The notes beneath the pieces are model-generated. The model did no database searches. It was not told where the DNA came from and saw only the letters and a program-made list of their open reading frames with translations. Of a stretch of DNA of 36,531 bases, positions 16,199-24,774 are shown piece by piece. A program made the translations under genes and the position numbers. Each line of letters starts with the position of its first letter. The first letter of the stretch is position 1. The stretch comes from Woeseiaceae bacterium. Lineage in GTDB: Bacteria > Pseudomonadota > Gammaproteobacteria > Steroidobacterales > Woeseiaceae. The stretch covers positions 1 through 36,531 of the forward strand of contig JAHEFD010000026.1 in NCBI GenBank assembly GCA_024640345.1. Reading direction: 5' to 3'.

Positions 16199-17923
16199 AT
16201 GAACGAGGCTGTTGGGGCTTCCCCTGTAACCGGCCGGGCATACCCGGAGCTAACCTGGACTGCCGTTATCGTCGGTTGGATCCTCGGCGTCATTATTGCG
16301 ATATCAATTGGATATGCGGCGCTCATTCTCGGGTTCTCGATTGAAGGTTCCGAGCTTGCGGCCATCCTTGGTTTTGGCATTTTGCGCGGTATGCTGCGGC
16401 GCAAAAGCATAATTGAAAACAATATCGTTCAGACCATTGCGAGTGGAGTTAACGGCGCGTCATCAGGAATGATGTTTTCCGTGCCGGCGATATTCATACT
16501 GGGATACGGCGATCAGTTTGACCCGGTTTTGATGACCTTCGGTTGTATTGCCGGTGCATTTCTCGGCATTGCATTTATCGTTCCGTTACGAAAGCACATG
16601 ATCGATTTCGAGCGCCTGACTTACCCGGGAGGCGTAGCGGTAGCGACGATTCTGAAATCGCCTGGCGCTGGCGTCCAGAAGGCAATCATTCTTTTATCGG
16701 CAGCCGCAATAAGTGCTGGTGTTCATCTGGTTTCAAAAGTGACCGGGTTCGAAAACTGGGACGTCGGGGCATTGATCGGTATGCCCGGATATATGAACGG
16801 CATCTGGTATCTGTCGCTGATGACCGTTGGCGTGGGCTTCATTGCAGGTCGGGGCGGCGTGGCGTTTATTATCGGCGGCTTTGTTGCCTATTGGTTCCTG
16901 TCGCCAATGCTCTCAATGACCGGGAGTTTCCCGCTGGATACGGCCGGGGCTGTTATCAGCGATCCTGGCGACCTGCGACTGTTGTTGTATCGTCCGCTTG
17001 GTATCGGCATGTTGATTGGCGGCGCAATGATGGGCGTCGCGCTGGCGTTACCATTGATCATTAGCACGGTCACATCGATGCAAAATTCTACGAAAGTGGA
17101 ATCAGGTGCTTCGAACGATGAAATGCCAATCAAGCTTCTCTATATCGCTATTGTCGGTGCCGCTATTGTCCTGACGATTATTGCGATCACTTCGGTGGAG
17201 TCTGTTGGTGTCGTACGTGGCATCGGGATGGCATTACTGGGCACCCTGTGGATATGGATGTCAGGCATCATCCTGTCCGAAGCGATCGGGCGAACGAACT
17301 GGTCTCCACTATCCGGTATGACACTGATCGGAATTACCCTGCTGATCATAATGACCGCGGGGATGGAACGCGGTGACTCGATTATCGCAGCGGTGATGGT
17401 TGGCGCAGCCACCTGTGTCGCGATGTCGCAAGCGACTGACCTGATGCTGGATCTGAAAACTGGCTACCTGGTGGGCGCAACTCCACGCATGCAGCAAATG
17501 GGGCAATTTATTGGCGCCTGGCTCGGGCCAATCGTTGTGATTGGCCTGATATTTGTCCTTCACGAGGCCATGACCCTTGGTAGTGAGGCGTTGCCCGCTC
17601 CCCAGGGGCAAGCGCTCGCGAGCATGGTCAATGGAATTCTCGGTGGGGACGTGCCGGTCGAAAAGTACGCCGCTGGCGCCGTTCTGGGTGGCATTCTTTC
17701 TGCGGTGATCGGTGGACTCGGTATCACCGTCGGACTTGGCTTTTACCTTCCCTTCAATATCGTGCTTACTTATTCTTTGGGAACTCTGGGGCGAGAGCTT
17801 TCCGATCGCTACAAAGGAAAGTCGTGGAGCGAAAATGTGGGCATTCCAATTGCGGCCGGCCTTATCGTTGGAGAGGCGCTGGTCGGCGTTGGGCACGCCA
17901 TCTATATAGTGGCGACGGCATAG
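16199..17923 (+). CDS. OPT-family oligopeptide/metal-chelate transporter
   Basis: A 574-residue polytopic membrane protein with roughly 14 hydrophobic segments, the architecture of the OPT (oligopeptide transporter) family. The signature regions are the start ELTWTAVIVGWILGVIIA, the ERLTYPGGVAVATILKSPG loop (about 140-158) and the cytosolic stretch ATDLMLDLKTGYLVGATPRMQQ (about 410-431). Bacterial members take up peptides or peptide-like metal chelates with protons; the substrate here is not readable. TAAGGA precedes the ATG; a TATAAA at 16161 is a possible -10 without a clear -35. A small membrane protein follows after 15 bases and is probably its partner. Confidence 0.9.
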   Translation: MNEAVGASPVTGRAYPELTWTAVIVGWILGVIIAISIGYAALILGFSIEGSELAAILGFGILRGMLRRKSIIENNIVQTIASGVNGASSGMMFSVPAIFILGYGDQFDPVLMTFGCIAGAFLGIAFIVPLRKHMIDFERLTYPGGVAVATILKSPGAGVQKAIILLSAAAISAGVHLVSKVTGFENWDVGALIGMPGYMNGIWYLSLMTVGVGFIAGRGGVAFIIGGFVAYWFLSPMLSMTGSFPLDTAGAVISDPGDLRLLLYRPLGIGMLIGGAMMGVALALPLIISTVTSMQNSTKVESGASNDEMPIKLLYIAIVGAAIVLTIIAITSVESVGVVRGIGMALLGTLWIWMSGIILSEAIGRTNWSPLSGMTLIGITLLIIMTAGMERGDSIIAAVMVGAATCVAMSQATDLMLDLKTGYLVGATPRMQQMGQFIGAWLGPIVVIGLIFVLHEAMTLGSEALPAPQGQALASMVNGILGGDVPVEKYAAGAVLGGILSAVIGGLGITVGLGFYLPFNIVLTYSLGTLGRELSDRYKGKSWSENVGIPIAAGLIVGEALVGVGHAIYIVATA

Positions 17924-17938
17924 GGGCAGGGTGAGGAT

Positions 17939-18469
17939 ATGAAGAATCTTGGGTTTCTGTTACTCATCGCCGGATTTCTGGTCGGTGCCTATTCGACGGC
18001 ACTGGACACCGAAGTAACCAACTGGACGCTTTTCCTGCCAGCTGCTCTTGCCGCGCTTGCAGGTGTGGTAATTATCAAGCGGCAGGCAAGCGGCCAGGCC
18101 ACCTCTGAAAGCGTGCTGACCGCGAATCGCGCGGAGCTGACCGAATCACTGGCCAACATTGTCCGAAACCTGGACGACCTGATCAGCGCCAGCCCTGCTA
18201 TATCTGTTGATCGCCTGCATGGTGAAATCGACACGCGTCTACGTGATGACCTGAGGAGGTTCGCGGACGCTCGTGAGAGCATGATTCACCTGTTCAGCTT
18301 GCAGACATATGCAGACATCATGAGCGATTTTGCAACCGGTGAGCGATATGTAAATCGGGTTTGGTCGGCATCCGCCGATGGCTACGATAATGAAGCGCGA
18401 ACCTATCTGGAAAAAGCAAGAGTGCAATTCAAGGATGCAAGCAGGCAGCTTGAGGTTGCGGCGCGCTGA
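17939..18469 (+). CDS. Small membrane protein with helical domain, downstream of the OPT transporter
   Basis: I do not recognise a named family. 176 residues: two hydrophobic segments (about 4-20 and 31-47) separated by a short acidic loop (TALDTEVTNW), then a soluble, mostly helical domain rich in charged residues (48-176) with the strings RLHGEIDTRLRDDLRRFADARESM and YLEKARVQFKDASRQLEVAAR. The topology predicts both termini on the same side, likely cytosolic by the positive KRQA after the second segment. AGGGTGAGG precedes the ATG. Only 15 bases separate it from the transporter gene, so it may be an accessory subunit or regulator; this is inference from linkage. Confidence 0.78.
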   Translation: MKNLGFLLLIAGFLVGAYSTALDTEVTNWTLFLPAALAALAGVVIIKRQASGQATSESVLTANRAELTESLANIVRNLDDLISASPAISVDRLHGEIDTRLRDDLRRFADARESMIHLFSLQTYADIMSDFATGERYVNRVWSASADGYDNEARTYLEKARVQFKDASRQLEVAAR

Positions 18470-18481
18470 CCAATTCGGGTC

Positions 18482-19348
18482 TTACTTTCCGGAAAAACGA
18501 GTACAGCGTTCCGTCAGCAGTTTTTGGATTGCGTCGACGTCCTCATTCATCAAGTAGTCCTTCTGGTCTTTCCAGCCGGTGAGCATTGCCAGGTTGCGCT
18601 CGTTAACGACGAGAAATTCGCTGCTTTGCTGAGACTCTATTTCCCACCCCGGTATTGCAATGACTGAGCGAACGCGGATGTCGTGACCGATCGCCTTGCG
18701 TATTTCCCTGGCAAGCTGCTCGGATTTGGTCGCGCTCCGTTTTACCGAAACCACATGTTTCTCGCTGAACGACAAGCGATCGCCTTTCAGCGAAGCTCGA
18801 TTGTTCTTGCCGGCTTTTCGCGCGATGACACTGACCGTATAGACACCATGCAACCCAACAATGACATTATCAATCGTGCCAGCGGCCGACGGAACATCGT
18901 AGAAAACCCTGTTCTGGTTTGCAGTGATTTTCTGCAATGCGTGGCCGGTAGCCATGTTGGCATCCCGGCAAAAGACCAGTTTACGTTTCGCAACTACTGT
19001 CTGGATTATCTGGTAAGAAAAGAAAATGCCGGCAATGACCAGTAATACGAGCACAAGGATCAGCTGCCAGCGTGGAACATCGTCGAACATCTCCGTTGGT
19101 GGTATCAGGTAGAAGATGCAGAATACGACTGTGAAAACGAGGGCGGACACCAGGTAAACTGATTGTTCGTGACTGAGTTTCGCCAGTTTGTCTCTGATGC
19201 GTTGTGCCGCTTCGAGCATGATGCTTTCAGGGAAATTTGTCGAGATAGTCGACTTCGCGAACGCCGTCCAGGACTTGAGGACGAGCAAAAATATGAGCGT
19301 ACTTGCGAGCGCTATCGTTGCGGCCCCGCTCAATGTCGTCAAGTCCAT
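18482..19348 (-). CDS. Membrane-anchored NERD-like domain protein
   Basis: 288 residues. Three hydrophobic segments (about 9-25, 64-82 and 95-115) precede a soluble domain. Residues 133-190 resemble the nuclease-related NERD domain: TGHALQKI, RVFYDVPSAAGTIDNVIVGLHGVYTVSV. Asp160 matches the conserved acidic residue, but the ExK that usually follows is replaced by S-V-I, so nuclease activity is doubtful. The C-terminal part (IRVRSVIAIPGWEIE, then FLVVNERNLAMLTGW) matches the usual end of NERD domains. The frame is open to a TTG at 19387; ATG 19348 has AGGA nine bases upstream and is preferred. It diverges from a DUF2799 lipoprotein gene across a CRP-like site. Function unknown. Confidence 0.75.
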   Translation of the reverse strand: MDLTTLSGAATIALASTLIFLLVLKSWTAFAKSTISTNFPESIMLEAAQRIRDKLAKLSHEQSVYLVSALVFTVVFCIFYLIPPTEMFDDVPRWQLILVLVLLVIAGIFFSYQIIQTVVAKRKLVFCRDANMATGHALQKITANQNRVFYDVPSAAGTIDNVIVGLHGVYTVSVIARKAGKNNRASLKGDRLSFSEKHVVSVKRSATKSEQLAREIRKAIGHDIRVRSVIAIPGWEIESQQSSEFLVVNERNLAMLTGWKDQKDYLMNEDVDAIQKLLTERCTRFSGK

Positions 19349-19413
19349 ATGCGAGATGTCCTGCGATGTATTTCCGGAAGATCTCAATTTAGCCGTGTGG
19401 GCGGTTGCGTGAC

Positions 19414-19429
19414 TGTGATCCAGATCACA
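19414..19429. promoter_or_regulatory. CRP/Vfr-type binding site
   Basis: TGTGATCCAGATCACA is a perfect match to the TGTGA-N6-TCACA consensus of CRP-family activators. It lies 66 bases before the NERD-like gene (minus strand) and 153 bases before the DUF2799 gene (plus strand), in the gap between the two divergent genes. If it acts on the plus strand as a class II site, transcription would begin near 19463; the -10 there (ACATTA) is poor, as expected for an activated promoter. Confidence 0.65.
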
Positions 19430-19581
19430 TTGGACCTATCCCAGGGACGCTGACATTACTCATTTCCCGGCTGGAGCAGGAGTTACGTGAAGCCGGTCAC
19501 AGCCGACCTGTGAAGTGCGCTGCTACCTTCGTACGGGAAATCTTTGCACTCGCCGCCAGGCGTATCCATTTGGAGCGAATA

Positions 19582-20214
19582 ATGAATAGCAGATTGGCAG
19601 GAATTCTTTCTATCGCCGTCATCTTCGGGTTGAGCGGATGCGCATCAATGAGCGCTGACGAATGTACGATGAGTGACTGGCGAACCATCGGTTTCGAGGA
19701 CGGTGCCCAGGGTTACACCGCAGACCGGCTCGGCAATCATCGGAAGGCTTGCGCCAAGCATGGCGTAGCGCCTGATTTTGAGGCTTACCAGGCAGGGCGA
19801 AGTGAGGGTCTTAGGCAGTATTGCCAGCCGTCACGGGGATTTAATGTTGGTGCCGGGGGTGGTCGCTATAACGGCGTGTGTCCGGGTGACATGGAGCCCG
19901 ATTTTGTCGATGCATTTAATACCGGACACCAGCTGTATAACCTGCGAGCGAGTGTCAATTCGGCCAACTACCAGATCAGTGCAAAGCGGGCGGAGCTGGA
20001 TAGCGCTGAAAAGCGCATCATAGAAGCGGAGCTTGCATTGATTGCCCGGGACACGACTACCGAAGACCGAATTCTGCTGTTAGCGGAATTAAAGGATCTC
20101 TCCGAGCGCACGGGCCAGTTGGATGCTGAGATTGTGGAGCTGGTCGAGGATCGGGTGATCTATGAACAGCAATTGGCTGCCTACGAAGAAACTATCGCCG
20201 GCAACAGTTACTAG
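19582..20214 (+). CDS. DUF2799 family lipoprotein
   Basis: 210 residues with a lipoprotein signal: LSGC places the lipidated Cys at 20. The next 90 residues carry the DUF2799 pattern, CTMSDWRTIGFEDGAQGY, then HRKACAKHGVAPDFEAYQAGRSEGLRQYC and a cysteine-containing VCPGD. Residues 125-200 are strongly helical with heptad-like charge (AKRAELDSAEKRIIEAELALIA), suggesting a coiled coil. Attachment to the periplasmic face of a membrane is expected; function is unknown. The open frame extends up to 19405, but GGAG six bases before ATG 19582 and the signal peptide fix the start. A CRP-like site lies upstream and a strong terminator follows. Confidence 0.87.
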   Translation: MNSRLAGILSIAVIFGLSGCASMSADECTMSDWRTIGFEDGAQGYTADRLGNHRKACAKHGVAPDFEAYQAGRSEGLRQYCQPSRGFNVGAGGGRYNGVCPGDMEPDFVDAFNTGHQLYNLRASVNSANYQISAKRAELDSAEKRIIEAELALIARDTTTEDRILLLAELKDLSERTGQLDAEIVELVEDRVIYEQQLAAYEETIAGNSY

Positions 20215-20233
20215 TCGCATATCGTTAAAAAAT

Positions 20234-20262
20234 GGTCGCGGGTTTTCCCGCGACCTTTTTTT
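20234..20262. terminator. Bidirectional rho-independent terminator
   Basis: GGTCGCGGG (20234-20242), a TTTT loop and CCCGCGACC (20247-20255) form a perfect nine-pair GC-rich stem followed by seven Ts. Upstream of the stem there are six As, so on the minus strand the same hairpin is followed by a U-run. It serves both the DUF2799 gene and the minus-strand gene ending at 20271. Confidence 0.93.
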
Positions 20263-20270
20263 GTGTCGGA

Positions 20271-20684
20271 TCAGAAAGTATCGTCCGGCGGATCATCTCG
20301 TCTCTCGCCGCGTTTTCGCTGTTCCTTTTCGTACGTTCCGGTGTTGGCGCTACCAAATCCCTGCGCGTAGGCGTCTCGCCGGTCATCGCCCGTGCGCCGG
20401 TCCTTGTGGTGAACAAATCGGCACTTGCACTCTATGGCCTTGCATTCGGGCAGCGGTATTCTCGGCGCGGCAGTTGACAGGAATCTTCTGCCTTCCATCG
20501 CTTTGGCAGCATCACAGGCGTTGGCTGCATACTTTATCGAGACGGCGTGAAACGCCGGGTCGGGCGTGGAGCTGACCTGGCGATGTGCGGCCGGGCGCTC
20601 GTTCGGTGTAGTCCTCGGTTTGTGAACAAACACGTAGGCAAGAAGCAATATGACGACAGCGACAATGCCTACGAACATGTACAT
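20271..20684 (-). CDS. Small single-pass membrane protein with Cys and HH-DRR motif
   Basis: 137 residues: an N-terminal membrane segment (2-20), a low-complexity Pro/Ala-rich linker, then a conserved-looking core CDAAKAMEGRRFLS and PLPECKAIECKCRFVHHKDRRTGDDRRD, followed by a polar tail rich in Asp, Arg and Lys. Three cysteines and two histidines within about 16 residues could bind a metal; this is inference. I recall similar C-R-F/Y-x-H-H-x-D-R-R strings in proteins of unknown function from other gammaproteobacteria, but cannot verify it. AGGAG seven bases before the ATG supports the gene, as does the bidirectional terminator after it. Confidence 0.72.
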   Translation of the reverse strand: MYMFVGIVAVVILLLAYVFVHKPRTTPNERPAAHRQVSSTPDPAFHAVSIKYAANACDAAKAMEGRRFLSTAAPRIPLPECKAIECKCRFVHHKDRRTGDDRRDAYAQGFGSANTGTYEKEQRKRGERRDDPPDDTF

Positions 20685-20737
20685 ACCCGCTCTCCTGGTT
20701 CATGCCGGAATTTCGGTCTGGCTACTGCAGCTTGGTC

Positions 20738-20772
20738 GGAAGGATATATTACCCTGAAATAGATATCCTTCC
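20738..20772. repeat. Perfect 10-base inverted repeat
   Basis: GGAAGGATAT (20738-20747) and ATATCCTTCC (20763-20772) are exact reverse complements separated by 15 bases. The pair lies in the 114-base gap between the end of the phospholipase D gene and the start of the small membrane-protein gene, both on the minus strand. No U-run follows on either side, so an operator for the downstream gene is as likely as a terminator. Arm centres are 25 bases apart. Confidence 0.6.
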
Positions 20773-20798
20773 ACGGTCATATTATTGTACTGGAAATA

Positions 20799-22277
20799 CT
20801 ACAACACTTCGTCGATGACGACTTCGATGAATCGCGCCTGCAACGTAACGTCCGCCAGTTCATAGACTTCTTCGGAACGCTCCAGGTCGGGAATGAACAG
20901 TTTATCGAGCAGTTCGCCTACCGCCTTTTCATCAGATGTAGCGAGGTTCACTTCTTTATTGACCTGCAGACTTAACTTGTCGAAATTGGCTGTGCCTACC
21001 GATGCCCAACCATCGATTACGGCTGCCTTTACGTGGCTCATTCCGGGAAAGCGGTAGACGCGAATGCCGTTTTCCAGCATCCGGTTCATTGCAATGAGAT
21101 TGCTGGCATCGTGCGAGGAGTGATTGCCGCGCGACGGCAATATCACTCTGACATCAACGCCACGACGCCGCGCCGTGGCCAGTTCGAAGAGTGTCTCATC
21201 ATCGGAGAAGTAGCTGTTCTCTATCAGTATGTAACTTTTCGCCCGCCGGATCGCTGCAAGTTGCGCGCGGTATATCTGGGAATCGAAATTACGAGTATAG
21301 AGAGTCCTTACCGGATAGCCGGTACGGTCGGCGTGCTTTTTCTTGCCCGACAGAAAGGCGAGGAAATTGGCGAGATCTCCGAAGACGCTCGCTTTCGCCC
21401 ATGCTTTATCGTTGTCGTATTGCAACTGGTCGACTACCGGACCACGAACTTCCATCATGAGATCGTGCCAGTCATAGCGATACTCCCTGCCGATATTCAT
21501 CCCGCCGATGAAGGCTATTTTCCTGTCGATTATCGTGGTCTTTGTATGGTCTCCGGTCAGCCACGGGTTGGACAGAGTACGTGCTTGAACCTTTGAACCG
21601 CGTTCCAGGTAGCGCTCCATCGAAACCGGTGTTTCAAAATCCGCCGGCATCGATTCAGGATTTGCCCGTAACGCGGCCAGGTTTCCGATGCCATCGAAAA
21701 TGACCCGAACGTCCACTTTTTCGGAGATTTCTTTCAGTTCATCAGCCACTTTTACCGCATAGTCGTCGTTGTCGAAAATATAGGTGCGGATGTCAACTGA
21801 TTCCTCTGCATCTCTGACCGCATCCAGCATTCGTGGAAAATATTGTTCTCCATCGACCAGGAAATTGATGGTCCCGCGTGAACTTTTCCTGCCAACGATT
21901 CGATCGAGATCTTTTTCCCACGTTTCGAGGTTCATGCCGCGGGCATTGGATACCTCCGGAATCGGCTGCGTTTCCAATGATGGAAATACAGCTGCACCAA
22001 TTGCAAACCGGCGCATCAGGCCAGATGTCGATTTGACGAGATAGGAACCGAGGGACATGGCGTTTGAGACCGGTCGATTGACCGGGTCTACATGAAATGA
22101 GCGCGCGAGCAGCACGCCACCCTGTACCGCGGTAACGCCGCTACGAACCAGCCGGCTGTCCTTTGTCGCGACACCGGAATTGTCGGCGATAAGTTGCTCC
22201 TGGGTCGCGCATGCGCCTAGCAAGGCGGCAATGAGGGCGATCGCAATGTTGGTCTTCTTGTTGCTTGCAGATGTCAT
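20799..22277 (-). CDS. Phospholipase D / cardiolipin synthase-like lipoprotein
   Basis: 492 residues with two HKD motifs: HTKTTIID (H244, K246, D251), followed by FIGGMNIG, and HVKAAVID (H415, K417, D422), followed by SVGTANFD. This is the phospholipase D superfamily pattern; the paired motif and size match cardiolipin-synthase-like and secreted PLD proteins. Unlike ClsA it has no pair of N-terminal membrane helices but a lipobox, LGAC, with Cys23, so it is probably an outer-membrane or periplasmic lipoprotein. An in-frame ATG at 22310 exists, but GGAG eight bases before 22277 and the signal peptide favour the latter. A 12-base palindrome, CGGCATATGCCG, lies at 22305-22316 just upstream. Confidence 0.88.
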   Translation of the reverse strand: MTSASNKKTNIAIALIAALLGACATQEQLIADNSGVATKDSRLVRSGVTAVQGGVLLARSFHVDPVNRPVSNAMSLGSYLVKSTSGLMRRFAIGAAVFPSLETQPIPEVSNARGMNLETWEKDLDRIVGRKSSRGTINFLVDGEQYFPRMLDAVRDAEESVDIRTYIFDNDDYAVKVADELKEISEKVDVRVIFDGIGNLAALRANPESMPADFETPVSMERYLERGSKVQARTLSNPWLTGDHTKTTIIDRKIAFIGGMNIGREYRYDWHDLMMEVRGPVVDQLQYDNDKAWAKASVFGDLANFLAFLSGKKKHADRTGYPVRTLYTRNFDSQIYRAQLAAIRRAKSYILIENSYFSDDETLFELATARRRGVDVRVILPSRGNHSSHDASNLIAMNRMLENGIRVYRFPGMSHVKAAVIDGWASVGTANFDKLSLQVNKEVNLATSDEKAVGELLDKLFIPDLERSEEVYELADVTLQARFIEVVIDEVL

Positions 22278-22473
22278 GGCCTGTCTCCGCTTCGGTTTCC
22301 AAATCGGCATATGCCGTGTCGATGGAACCGACTGTAGAGAGCAGGCCGGGCGCCTTAATGAGCTCGGGCTATGGATTCAGGCAGGATTTCCTGATGAGCT
22401 TGTGAAGAACACATGACGAAGGATAAAGCTATAAAAAACAATAGCTAACGAGTGCTCCGGGTGGCCGCGATTT

Positions 22474-24774
22474 CTATTTTGGCTGCAAAATTATTCGTTG
22501 AACCTCGTGTTCGAGGACTTTTTCACGGCTGTAGAGCAACGGAAATGACTCTTCTTCCGCCCATCCTTTCAGCAAATTGTCATAAAAAGGCGAACGCGGG
22601 TCTCCGGACTGGCCAGGGCTATTGGTCATTGTGGCCGCGTCCCAGTTGCCAACGTCGATTACCTGGCGGTAAGAGGCACCGGCACTGACGAGCATATTGC
22701 TCGCGCTGAAACCGGTGTTATTCGTGGTATTGCCGCTTCCACCCCGGGGGTATGAATCGTATTGCATCAGGTCGGCCAGTTCGTCGCCGGCCAGGAATTG
22801 CAGCGGGTGTTGAAATCGAATCTGGTGAAGGTCGCCCCAGCGCCACGCGGCGGGATCTTCGCCCAGCAAATGCCGGGTTTCGGCGTAAGCGCTGACCAGC
22901 GACATTGCGATCGCATCCTGGGATCTTTCTTCCGTCATCAGTCGCAGGACGCCCAGCGAATCCATGCCGGCAACAAGCGGCGGTGCCTTCGGCAACAGCG
23001 CTTTCTCCAATGACGGTCGCAGATGCCGGTAGTACCAGATTGCGAACAGTGCCCCCGCACTGGAATCGGCCCCCAGCTCTCCGTTCCAGTTGCGTAGCAA
23101 TTCAACACCCGGACCATTGAGCTTCTCCGGGATGAGTCTGATCACCTCCAGAGCCAAGAGCGAACGATAATCTCGTTGCAGCGCACTGGCGTCCGCCAGC
23201 GAATGCCGATCCTGTCTTTCCAGGACTTGCCAGAGCCGTTTGTAGCGCCATCCGGAATTCCACTCGAAGCCCATGGGGTACCGGGCAATCGGATAGTCAT
23301 CCGGCAGGTTCATTGAATTTGCGGTGCCGGTAAAGCCCCGTTCCGGATTGAATTCGACAGGCAAGACGTCCATGTCGAAGAATCCCTGCCATTCGTAGCG
23401 ACCGTCGCCCGGAACCGGTAACAGGCCATCCCAGCCATTACGCCGTGGAAAGAGTCCCGCTGGTTTGTAACCAATGTTGCCGTCAGTGTCCGCAAACACC
23501 TGGTTCTCAGACGGTGCGCCCCAACGATTGAGCGCGGCGAGGAATTCCCTCCAGTTCGATGCACGCATGTATTCGACGCTGCCAAAATACGGTGCCATTC
23601 CAGGTTCAAGCCATGCGGCGCGAACAGCAAAGGCGAGTTCTTCTGTCTCATAAACAACGGGTCCGTGCCGTGTGAATTTCAGCTCGACTTCTGCACCGGC
23701 GCTGCCCCGAACCGGAACAGATTCATTAATTGTCGTGAATGGCACAGTGTTGTCCTGGTAACGGTAGCCGTCGCCGTCTTTCTCATAGACATACAGATCT
23801 TCCTGGTCAATCGGAAATATAGTCAGGCCGAAAGCGATGCGTTCATTGTGACCAATGGAAATCCCGGGCAACGCGGGTTCGCCCGCACCGATCACGTTCA
23901 ATCCCGGAGCGACAAGATGGGCAATGTAGCGCAGCGATGGAACGGCGTGCGTGCGATGGGGATCATCGGCCAGAATTGGCCGCCCCGTCGCCGTTCGGGA
24001 CGGGGCAACGACCCAGTTATTGCTTCCGAGACTGCGGTCGAAGGACTCGACGAATCCGTCGGCAAGAGCCAATGCCGGCTGTTCGAAGCGAACCGGTGCT
24101 TTGGCCAGGTAGTAATTGTCCAGGACGTCAGCGGGAACCAGGCATGGATCGAGACCGTCCGGCACCTTGGTCGTCCATGCGGGTTGTAGCGATTGCCAAT
24201 AAGATGCAGTTTCCAAATCTGACTGGCAGACGATCTGAGCACGAGCGACTTCGCGCCCGACATTGGACCACAATCCATGACCCCGAATTCTGACTACATC
24301 TTCGGCATCCCATTGAGACGGACGATAGTTCAACAACAGGAATTCAGGTGGCAAAAGATCGGGGTGATTGTCGAGCAAGTCGACGTAGGCGTTTATGCCG
24401 GAGGTAAATGATTGCGCAATTTTCTTGGCGTCGGAACCGTAGGCAAGCCACTCGCGGTACATATCGCCTCTAAAAAGAAAAAGCCGGGTTGCGCGATCCT
24501 GTCGAAGATACTGCTCACCGAATACTTCGGAGAGTTGACCGAGTCCGCGCCTTCTCCAGGTGTCGATCTGCCAGAGCCTGTCTCGTGCCGCATTGAAGCC
24601 CTGGACGAAGAAAGCATCGTAGTGTGTATCCGCATAAATATGTGGCACGCCCCACTCGTCGATAATTATTTCAGCCGGTTTTTCCAGTCCATTAACCTCG
24701 TAGCTGAGGTCGTCAGCAAGAGCAACACCTGTTGCGATCAGGAAAACCAGCGTTGATGCAATAATTATCTTCAC
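22474..24774 (-). CDS. Penicillin acylase family Ntn-hydrolase, exported
   Basis: 766 residues, the size of a single-chain precursor that cuts itself into alpha and beta subunits. A signal peptide (1-20, ending GVALA) is followed by the alpha part with WGVPHIYADTHYDAFFVQGFNAARDRLWQID. The new beta N-terminus is Ser251 in SLGSNNWVVAP, preceded by Gly as usual; the beta chain contains DDPHRTHAVPSLRYIAHL and the oxyanion-type RHGPV. Family members hydrolyse amide-linked acyl groups, including penicillins and, in PvdQ/QuiP relatives, acyl-homoserine lactones. Substrate is not determinable here. Its ATG overlaps the HAD gene stop by four bases. Confidence 0.9.
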   Translation of the reverse strand: MKIIIASTLVFLIATGVALADDLSYEVNGLEKPAEIIIDEWGVPHIYADTHYDAFFVQGFNAARDRLWQIDTWRRRGLGQLSEVFGEQYLRQDRATRLFLFRGDMYREWLAYGSDAKKIAQSFTSGINAYVDLLDNHPDLLPPEFLLLNYRPSQWDAEDVVRIRGHGLWSNVGREVARAQIVCQSDLETASYWQSLQPAWTTKVPDGLDPCLVPADVLDNYYLAKAPVRFEQPALALADGFVESFDRSLGSNNWVVAPSRTATGRPILADDPHRTHAVPSLRYIAHLVAPGLNVIGAGEPALPGISIGHNERIAFGLTIFPIDQEDLYVYEKDGDGYRYQDNTVPFTTINESVPVRGSAGAEVELKFTRHGPVVYETEELAFAVRAAWLEPGMAPYFGSVEYMRASNWREFLAALNRWGAPSENQVFADTDGNIGYKPAGLFPRRNGWDGLLPVPGDGRYEWQGFFDMDVLPVEFNPERGFTGTANSMNLPDDYPIARYPMGFEWNSGWRYKRLWQVLERQDRHSLADASALQRDYRSLLALEVIRLIPEKLNGPGVELLRNWNGELGADSSAGALFAIWYYRHLRPSLEKALLPKAPPLVAGMDSLGVLRLMTEERSQDAIAMSLVSAYAETRHLLGEDPAAWRWGDLHQIRFQHPLQFLAGDELADLMQYDSYPRGGSGNTTNNTGFSASNMLVSAGASYRQVIDVGNWDAATMTNSPGQSGDPRSPFYDNLLKGWAEEESFPLLYSREKVLEHEVQRIILQPK

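Noticed and set aside
22428-22448. AGCTAT/ATAGCT six-base inverted repeat with a T-run
   Set aside because: Stem is short and AT-rich; too weak to call a terminator between the acylase and phospholipase D genes.
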